From contig JAHFEP010000119.1 of the NCBI GenBank assembly GCA_023248415.1, forward strand, positions 1 through 8,567: a stretch of 8,567 nucleotides of DNA. Direction: 5' to 3'. Numbering within the stretch: the first letter of the stretch is position 1; each line of letters opens with the position of its first letter. Made by a program: the position numbers and the translations under genes. The notes under the pieces were generated by a model. The model was not told the DNA's origin, did not search any database, and was given only the letters and a program-made list of their open reading frames with translations. Positions 4,562 to 8,567 of this stretch are shown here, piece after piece. This stretch comes from Nitrospirota bacterium (GTDB lineage Bacteria > Nitrospirota > CAKKRA01 > 9FT-COMBO-42-15).

Positions 4562-6058
4562 TTATTTTGGGTTATTTAAGAGACCTTTAAAGAAATTTTT
4601 AGTTTTTCCCTTTCTAATCTTAGATTGTATTTCTTTATAGCAATTACTGTTTCGAATTCCGTCAAAATCAGAGTTGTCTTCGATGCCTTTCAAGTCCTTA
4701 TAACCTTTATCAATAGCCTTGTTCAGCGAGTCACATGCTGCGGGTTCTTTTCCAAGTATTGAATAACTTGCTGCCACATTATAATAGGCTATTGCAAAAT
4801 TTGCGTCTATAGTGATTGCCTTATTATAATCTTCAATTGCTTTATCAAATTTCTCGCTCATGTGATAAGCAAGCCCACGATTATTATAGGCTACGGCAAT
4901 ATTCGGATTTATTGCAATTGCCTTACTATAATCCTCAATTGCTTTGTCATACTGGTCGTTTTTAAAGTATGCTATTCCGCTTTTTATGTAAGCCTCAGCA
5001 TTTTGTTTTTCCACAGAAGCCATTTTTGTTTCAGTAGAAGGGTTGTAACTTTTAGGCTCATCTGATTTTTCGTTCTGTGTTTCATCGGCTGTTGTTTTTG
5101 TTCCAAGCCCCGTAGCTTTATTAATATTCTTTGCCTTTTCAATGTTTTTTACACCTTCAATATTTGCGTTTGTAAAATCCGCTCCATCAAGGTTTGCGCC
5201 GTTTAGGTCAGCATAGATCATGTCCGCATTGTTTAGATTAGCCCCGCTCAGGTTAGCGTTACGAAGGTCAGCATTGGCAAATGCAGCACCTTGTAAGTTA
5301 GCGTTACTCAAATCGGTGGTTGCCAGTTGGGCTCCAAAAAAGTCTGCCCCTGAGAAGTTAATCCCTTGTAGCTTAGCACCATTTAAGCGAACCCATTGTA
5401 ACATTGCATTGCTCAAGTTGGCTCCTTTGAATTTGGTTCCTATTAATTTTGTGTCTTTATCAAAGGTAGCACTTTCAAGGTTTGCCCCTTCTAAGTTAGC
5501 ATTGCTCAAGTTGGTTCCCCTCAGTTCAGCCCATTTTAAGTTGGCCTCTTTCAGGTTAGCCCCACTCAGGTTAATATAGTTCAGGTTTGGCCCATTACCG
5601 GTCAAGTCAGAGACAATAGCTTTTTGATTAGCCCCTTCAAAATTGACTCCTTGCAAGTTGGCATTATTCAGGTTGGTACCGTTAAAGTTAGCTCCCTGTA
5701 AGTTGTTGACTCCTTGAAGGTTGGCTCCACTTAGATTGGTTTTCGTAAAATTAACTTCTTGTAAGTTCGCTTCCTGTAGGTTAGCCCCCTGTAGATTAGA
5801 GTTACTCAGATCGGCCCCACTCATGTCTAATTTTGACAGGTTCATTCCACTCAGATTCTTGCCACTAAGATTTTTACTCGTCTTTAATATTAGTTTTACC
5901 TGCTCTAAAGATAGGCTTTCTCCTTTAGCTTCACTCTTTCCTTTGGTCTGCTTTTTCTCTTTGCTGAAAGCAGGCGCAGTAATAATGTGAGTGAGTAAAA
6001 TAGACACTATCAAAACAAAACCAATTAAAACAATTTTCTGCATTGATTGCTTTAACAT
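4562..6058 (-). CDS. Exported pentapeptide-repeat and TPR protein
   Basis: This protein has 498 residues. Residues 1-30 form a signal peptide (basic start, hydrophobic core, TAPA before the likely cut). Residues ~48-62 are a short helix. Pentapeptide repeats of the A-(D/N)-L-x-x type fill about 63-302, with breaks at about 146-158 and 199-207, and should fold as a right-handed beta-helix. A polar linker (~303-350) leads to two TPR units at about 353-420. A C-terminal block (ACDSLNKA, then SDFDGIRNSNCYKEI) is shared with the neighbouring lipoprotein. AAGGAGG precedes the ATG. Neither domain suggests catalysis; both usually act as binding scaffolds. The likely location is periplasmic or secreted. 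Quinolone-resistance (Qnr-like) activity is unlikely, because those proteins are cytosolic and lack TPRs. Confidence 0.88.
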   Translation of the reverse strand: MLKQSMQKIVLIGFVLIVSILLTHIITAPAFSKEKKQTKGKSEAKGESLSLEQVKLILKTSKNLSGKNLSGMNLSKLDMSGADLSNSNLQGANLQEANLQEVNFTKTNLSGANLQGVNNLQGANFNGTNLNNANLQGVNFEGANQKAIVSDLTGNGPNLNYINLSGANLKEANLKWAELRGTNLSNANLEGANLESATFDKDTKLIGTKFKGANLSNAMLQWVRLNGAKLQGINFSGADFFGAQLATTDLSNANLQGAAFANADLRNANLSGANLNNADMIYADLNGANLDGADFTNANIEGVKNIEKAKNINKATGLGTKTTADETQNEKSDEPKSYNPSTETKMASVEKQNAEAYIKSGIAYFKNDQYDKAIEDYSKAIAINPNIAVAYNNRGLAYHMSEKFDKAIEDYNKAITIDANFAIAYYNVAASYSILGKEPAACDSLNKAIDKGYKDLKGIEDNSDFDGIRNSNCYKEIQSKIRKGKTKNFFKGLLNNPK

Positions 6059-6099
6059 AGTTTTTTACCTCCTTCTTCAAGGACGATAAATTATCACGC

Positions 6100-6996
6100 C
6101 TAATATCTCCTCTTCTTCTTTTCTGTTGTGCCCATTATCTTTTTATAGCAATTACTGTTTCTAATCTTATCAAAGTCAGAATCATCCTTAAGTTTTTTCC
6201 TCATGCCTATCTTGTTCTTATCATCAGCATTCTCAAAAGCTTTGTTTAATGAGTCACAAGCAGCAGATTCATTATTTTGTAAGGAATAAATACATGCACG
6301 ATCGAAATAGGGAGCATAATAAGTCGGCTTTATAGCAATAGCTTTATTAAAATCCTCTAATGCCTTGTCATATTGATCTTTCTTACGATAGGCAATCCCG
6401 CGACCATTGTATGCATTGGCACTGTTCGGATCTATAGCAATAGCTTTATTAAAATCCTCTAATGCCTTGTCATATTGATCTTTCTTACGATAGGCAATCC
6501 CGCGACCATTGTATGCATTGGCATTGTTCGGATCTATAGCAATTGCCCTGCTATAGTCCTCAATTGCTTTGTCATACTGGCCGTTTTTCAAATAGGCGGA
6601 TGCGCTTTCCCAGTAGGTTACGAAATCTTCCCTTTTCTTAGCCATTGCCTCTGGAATAAATATAGCAACATCACCTTTATGATCTTTTAGGCTTAGTTGC
6701 CCTTCCTTATCAATGGAAATCTCAAAAACCCCTACCCAGTAACCAAGGTCTACTTTTAAACGGTTGTTATCAATGAATTTGTAATTACCAGGTTTCTGCT
6801 CCACTAATCCAATAATGCCTTTACGAACTACAATAACTGTTCCATCCTTCAAAAATTCAAAACTTTCTCTCCCACTTTTGTTTACCCATTTTCCAATGAT
6901 GCTGCTTTTGAGATTTGACCCTGAACACGAGTACAAAATAGAGAGCAGAAAAACTAAGATAATTGTAAAAGATAAATATCTCTGTTGAATAACCAT
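6100..6996 (-). CDS. TPR lipoprotein, first gene of the operon
   Basis: This protein has 298 residues. The N-terminus has a hydrophobic segment ending LYSC, so Cys24 is the probable lipidation site; Ser at +2 fits outer-membrane sorting. Residues ~33-115 form a beta-rich region beginning IIGKWVNKSGRESFEFLKDG, like small lipocalin-type or DUF5640-like domains. TPR units follow at about 127-158, 161-192 and 195-226, with a variant at about 229-256. The C-terminal block (ACDSLNKA, then SDFDKIRNSNCYKKI) matches the next gene. The second and third TPRs come from a 102-bp tandem duplication with one base difference. AGGAGG lies ten bases before the ATG. It probably binds protein partners at the envelope. 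It is the first gene of the four-gene minus-strand unit, 41 bases before the next. Confidence 0.87.
   Translation of the reverse strand: MVIQQRYLSFTIILVFLLSILYSCSGSNLKSSIIGKWVNKSGRESFEFLKDGTVIVVRKGIIGLVEQKPGNYKFIDNNRLKVDLGYWVGVFEISIDKEGQLSLKDHKGDVAIFIPEAMAKKREDFVTYWESASAYLKNGQYDKAIEDYSRAIAIDPNNANAYNGRGIAYRKKDQYDKALEDFNKAIAIDPNSANAYNGRGIAYRKKDQYDKALEDFNKAIAIKPTYYAPYFDRACIYSLQNNESAACDSLNKAFENADDKNKIGMRKKLKDDSDFDKIRNSNCYKKIMGTTEKKKRRY
6331..6534 (-). repeat. Tandem 102-bp duplication inside the TPR lipoprotein gene
   Basis: Two adjacent units, 6331-6432 and 6433-6534, differ at one base (6422 versus 6524), which changes Ser to Asn in DPNSANAY/DPNNANAY. Each encodes exactly one 34-residue TPR, so unit number can change without a frameshift. 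The near identity, including silent positions, means the duplication is recent or kept alike by recombination. Confidence 0.92.
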
Positions 6997-7084
6997 TTTT
7001 CAAATACCTCCTTTTTAATTGTTTATTTCCTTACTTCAACCCAATCTCCTTAATTACAATTGCCTCCATTGCCATGATGCTCTA

Positions 7085-7112
7085 TTTCTAAAAGCTGTGC
7101 ATGTCTTGACAA
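7085..7112 (-). promoter_or_regulatory. Candidate promoter of the TPR operon
   Basis: On minus, TTGTCA (7112-7107) and TAGAAA (7090-7085) are separated by 16 bases, which would start transcription near 7078, about 80 bases before the lipoprotein ATG. The -35 box overlaps a plus-strand TTGACA within the palindromic TGTCTTGACA, so divergent or regulated initiation is possible. The -10 match is only moderate. Confidence 0.3.
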
Positions 7113-7290
7113 TATGGAGATTAAATATAAATAAAAGCGCAAAACATACCTTTTCTTTGCATTTTTACACCTCCATGATTTTGTTTGTATTTGATTTAAT
7201 AGAGAATAAGTGGTTAGGTTCAGGATAAGATAAAATAGGATTAGAACAAAATAATACCAGATTGAGTATTTCTGGTATGTTAATTGAATA

Positions 7291-7355
7291 AGATAAGATA
7301 AGATAAGATAAGATAAGATAAGATAAGATAAGATAAGATAAGATAAGATAAGATA
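7291..7355. repeat. Pentanucleotide tandem array, (AGATA)x13
   Basis: Thirteen perfect AGATA units run without interruption, with degenerate flanking sequence (GGATAAGATAAAATAGG at about 7223-7239). Such arrays change length by polymerase slippage. The array lies about 295 bases before the lipoprotein start and 300 bases before the vapBC promoter, and lies in no supported gene. A minus frame through it reads repeated YLILS but has no start support. Confidence 0.95.
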
Positions 7356-7385
7356 AAATGACCTATTAGTAGATTTTTCTGAAGT

Positions 7386-7469
7386 TGCAGGGGCGTGGCT
7401 TGCCTGCCTGTGCGTGGCACACAGACAGGTCTCTGCCCAAAGTGGGCGGCTACAAGGGTCGTTCCTACA
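7386..7469. repeat. Degenerate GC-rich palindromic intergenic repeat
   Basis: The ends are imperfect inverted repeats: TGCAGGGGCGTGGCTTG on the left, TGTAGGAACGACCCTTG as the complement of the right. An inner hairpin is formed by CTGTG and CACACAG. It resembles GTAGGGGCG-type palindromic repeats that I recall from many environmental bacterial genomes. Its GC content contrasts with the AT-rich surroundings, which suggests it was inserted. Confidence 0.5.
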
Positions 7470-7544
7470 AGGCTTTTAAAGTCCATAGATGCTGCCTCAA
7501 GGGGTTGATAATAAAGGGAAATGAGTGATTCCCCCTCACTCTTT

Positions 7545-7577
7545 CCCTCTCCCCAGAGGGGAGAGGGGATTTTTTTT
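7545..7577 (+). terminator. Hairpin with T-tract, rho-independent terminator
   Basis: CCCTCTCCCC (7545-7554) pairs perfectly with GGGGAGAGGG (7558-7567) around AGA, and eight T bases follow at 7570-7577. The form is that of an intrinsic terminator on plus. No plus-strand gene lies upstream, so it may shield the vapBC promoter from read-through. Similar CCCTCTCCCC-type palindromes also occur as dispersed repeats, so its origin may be a repeat element. Confidence 0.6.
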
Positions 7578-7654
7578 GTCTCTATTTTTTAAATATAGCA
7601 CGGTTTTTGTGGTTGTCAAGGAAGGTTGGTCTATTTTAAGAGATTATTCATATC

Positions 7655-7683
7655 TTGACAAATTACAATATTTTGCATACAAT
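7655..7683 (+). promoter_or_regulatory. vapBC promoter with possible operator repeats
   Basis: TTGACA (7655-7660) and TACAAT (7678-7683) are separated by 17 bases, close to the sigma70 consensus. Transcription would start near 7690, just before AAGGAGGTG (7695-7703) and the ATG at 7710. GCATA occurs three times, at 7675, 7688 and 7703, around the -10 box and start site. This is a plausible set of half-sites for autorepression by the ribbon-helix-helix antitoxin. Confidence 0.7.
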
Positions 7684-7709
7684 AAAAGCATATCAAGGAG
7701 GTGCATATT

Positions 7710-7943
7710 ATGCGTGCAACACTAAACATACCTGATGAGCTTCTTTCTGAGGTGCAGAAAATATCCGGTGAAAGGTCTAAGACAAAGGCAATTGTAATTG
7801 CCTTGAAGGAATTTATCAGACATAAGAAGATAAAGGAACTTATTGCCCTCAGGGGGAAGATAAAGATTGACTACGATTGGCAGAAGGAGGAGGAACTTGA
7901 GATAGAAGCCCAGAAAAAGAGGGGGAAGCTGCTTGAAAAATAG
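7710..7943 (+). CDS. vapB: VapB-type antitoxin with ribbon-helix-helix domain
   Basis: This 77-residue protein begins MRATLNIPDELLSEV, the strand and first helix of a ribbon-helix-helix DNA-binding domain. The second helix (SKTKAIVIALKEFIRHKK) completes the fold by about residue 40. The layout fits the VapB_antitoxin (DUF2191-like) family. The C-terminal half, IDYDWQKEEELEIEAQKKR, is charged and is the part that normally wraps the toxin. The ATG at 7710 is chosen over a GTG at 7701, because the GTG lies inside the AAGGAGGTG ribosome binding site. In this family the protein neutralises VapC and, with it, represses the operon. It overlaps the start of vapC by 11 bases. Confidence 0.88.
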   Translation: MRATLNIPDELLSEVQKISGERSKTKAIVIALKEFIRHKKIKELIALRGKIKIDYDWQKEEELEIEAQKKRGKLLEK

Positions 7944-8313
7944 GGTACTGACTGATACAAGCATATGGATTGAGTTTTTTAAATCAGGGTCAAAAACAGG
8001 AGATAGACTGGAGCCTCTTCTTATTGAGAACTCTATCTGGACCTGCGGTATTATTATGTTTGAACTCTTGCAGGGAGTTAGATCAGAACCTGAAAAATCA
8101 AGGATATTAAATATGCTCTTAAATCTGCCGTATGTAGAGATGACAAATATCCTGTGGCAAAAGTCTGCTGAGCTTTCTATTTCACTAAAAAAAGAGGGCT
8201 TAAATCTTCCGATGTCTGACATTTTCATAGCTACAATTGCTATTGAAAACAACCTTTCTGTTTTTACAATTGATAAACACTTTGAGCAAATTCCTAATTT
8301 AAAGCTTTATTAA
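7933..8313 (+). CDS. vapC: VapC PIN-domain ribonuclease toxin
   Basis: This 126-residue protein has the four PIN acidic positions: Asp8 in VLTDTSIW, Glu44 in MFELLQG, Asp96 in MSDIFIA and Asp114 in FTIDKHF. The length is normal for VapC. Members cut tRNA or rRNA in a metal-dependent way; the target here is unknown. The start is a TTG at 7933, overlapping the vapB stop codon, with GGGGGAAG upstream. The overlap and weak start codon fit coupled translation with less toxin than antitoxin. It belongs to a different PIN subfamily from the two modules on the left, lacking the FDDQSQ motif and having its antitoxin first. Confidence 0.9.
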   Translation: MKNRVLTDTSIWIEFFKSGSKTGDRLEPLLIENSIWTCGIIMFELLQGVRSEPEKSRILNMLLNLPYVEMTNILWQKSAELSISLKKEGLNLPMSDIFIATIAIENNLSVFTIDKHFEQIPNLKLY

Positions 8314-8315
8314 TG

Positions 8316-8448
8316 TGAGCCTCTTACAAAACTGTTTGTCATCCCCGAATGCCTCTATCGGGGGCAGATTCCCGCTCAGAATCGCTGCGGGAATGACAGA
8401 ATTGATCGCTGCGGGAATGACAGAATTGGGACTTTTGCAAGAGCCTCA
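8316..8448. mobile_element. MITE-like element with terminal inverted repeats
   Basis: The left end, TGAGCCTCTTACAAAA, pairs with the complement of the right end, TGAGGCTCTTGCAAAA, differing at two positions. Inside are hairpins built on GTCATCCCCG/CGGGAATGAC and TTCCCGC/GCGGGAA, and a 24-bp tandem duplication. No protein is encoded. The structure is that of a non-autonomous palindromic element and starts three bases after the vapC stop. TCATTCCCG-type repeats of this form are, from memory, widespread in several environmental phyla. It might also act as a transcription end for vapBC. Confidence 0.55.
8381..8428. repeat. Exact 24-bp tandem duplication inside the MITE-like element
   Basis: The 24 bases at 8381-8404, beginning ATCGCTGCGGGAATGACAGA, are repeated without change at 8405-8428. 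Each unit carries the right-hand arm (GCGGGAATGAC) of the element's internal hairpin, so the element has one left arm and two competing right arms. Confidence 0.95.
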
Positions 8449-8521
8449 ATGTATAAGACCTTTTTACAACTTCATATCTCTATCAATTATCAGCCTGAAA
8501 GAAGGATTATAGAGACGGGGT

Positions 8522-8567
8522 TTACTTGTGGCACCTTGTGCAGTTATCAATTGGAAATGCAACCTTT
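8522..8567 (-). CDS. C-terminal end of a probable c-type cytochrome (partial)
   Basis: Reading in from the right edge on minus, the frame gives KVAFPIDNCTRCHK and then TAA. CTRCH is a CxxCH heme c attachment site, and ending one residue after such a motif is common in multiheme cytochromes. The preceding V-x-F-P also fits cytochrome c3/c7-type spacing. Only 14 residues are in the window, so a chance match cannot be excluded. If real, the protein would be exported and work in respiratory electron transfer. Confidence 0.45.
   Translation of the reverse strand, partial: KVAFPIDNCTRCHK

Larger units (their letters stand above)
6997..7709. other. Long gene-free stretch between the TPR operon and vapBC
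   Basis: Frames here are short and without support. One minus frame after 7077 (MAMEAIVIKEIGLK, then stop at about 7033) could be the tail of a lost gene, but it has no ribosome binding site. The stretch contains the likely TPR operon promoter, an AGATA tandem array (7291-7355), a degenerate palindromic repeat (7386-7469), a hairpin terminator (7545-7577) and the vapBC promoter (7655-7683). A plus-strand promoter-like pair (TTGACA at 7106-7111, TAAATA at 7128-7133) leads to no visible gene. Confidence 0.6.

Noticed and set aside
5220..5579. Plus-strand 119-residue frame rich in Leu, Ala and Pro
   Set aside because: It is the mirror image of the pentapeptide-repeat codons of the minus-strand gene, with periodic sequence caused by that repeat.
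4562..6058. Qnr-like quinolone-resistance protein based on pentapeptide repeats
   Set aside because: Qnr proteins are cytosolic, about 220 residues long and lack signal peptides and TPRs. This protein is exported and has a different architecture.
7280..7486. Minus-strand frame ending in repeated YLILS
   Set aside because: The repeats are a translation of the AGATA array and the rest of the frame runs through an intergenic palindromic repeat. No ribosome binding site was found.
7722..8252. Minus-strand 176-residue frame opposite vapBC
   Set aside because: It covers two genes with complete, recognisable domains on the other strand and shows no domain or ribosome binding site of its own.
8315..8512. 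Plus-strand 65-residue frame with repeated IAAGMTEL
   Set aside because: The repetition comes from the 24-bp tandem duplication inside a non-coding inverted-repeat element, and the start has no support.

Overview
The window is AT-rich bacterial DNA with short spacers and strong GGAGG ribosome binding sites. A lipoprotein signal and a probable c-type cytochrome C-terminus (CxxCH) at the right edge suggest a Gram-negative respiring bacterium. The GC-rich palindromic intergenic repeats remind me of genomes such as Nitrospirota or deltaproteobacterial lineages, but this placement is a weak inference. The content is accessory: three PIN-domain (VapC-like) modules, remnants of mobile or repeated DNA, and a cluster of exported repeat proteins.

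Left part (1-2150). Two paralogous modules sit back to back, pointing away from each other. Each encodes a PIN-domain protein followed closely by a small protein (250-948 on minus, 1426-2085 on plus). The two small proteins resemble each other around a G-I-x-K-x-A-x-F motif and are probably the antitoxins of a toxin-first arrangement. Three same-orientation copies of a ~50-bp segment bracket the modules (79-130, 1162-1211, 2094-2145). Its minus strand encodes the start of one small protein, MYQKKEYNxLRLVANFT. Only the middle copy continues into a plausible 49-residue protein. A possible IS3-type end lies at about 204-230.

Middle part (2230-4030). On the minus strand lie an unrecognised 139-residue protein, a 61-residue ORF and a six-helix membrane protein of unknown function. 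Similar GGTCAG/GGTCT motifs lie on both sides of the last two and run into the 3' end of the 139-residue gene. From 3834 to 4026 there is only non-coding or decayed sequence.

Central operon (4027-6996, minus). Four genes, each with a strong Shine-Dalgarno sequence, encode a TPR lipoprotein, a secreted pentapeptide-repeat plus TPR protein, a small two-helix membrane protein with glycine zippers, and a small highly charged protein. The first two share a TPR block and C-terminal module and are paralogues in that part. The set looks like an envelope-associated protein group of unknown purpose.

Right part (6997-8567). A 700-bp gene-free stretch holds 13 copies of the pentamer AGATA, a degenerate palindromic repeat, a hairpin plus T-tract terminator and a near-consensus sigma70 promoter. 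That promoter drives a classical vapBC pair (7710-8313). A MITE-like element with inverted ends follows (8316-8448), and then the 3' end of a probable cytochrome gene on the minus strand.
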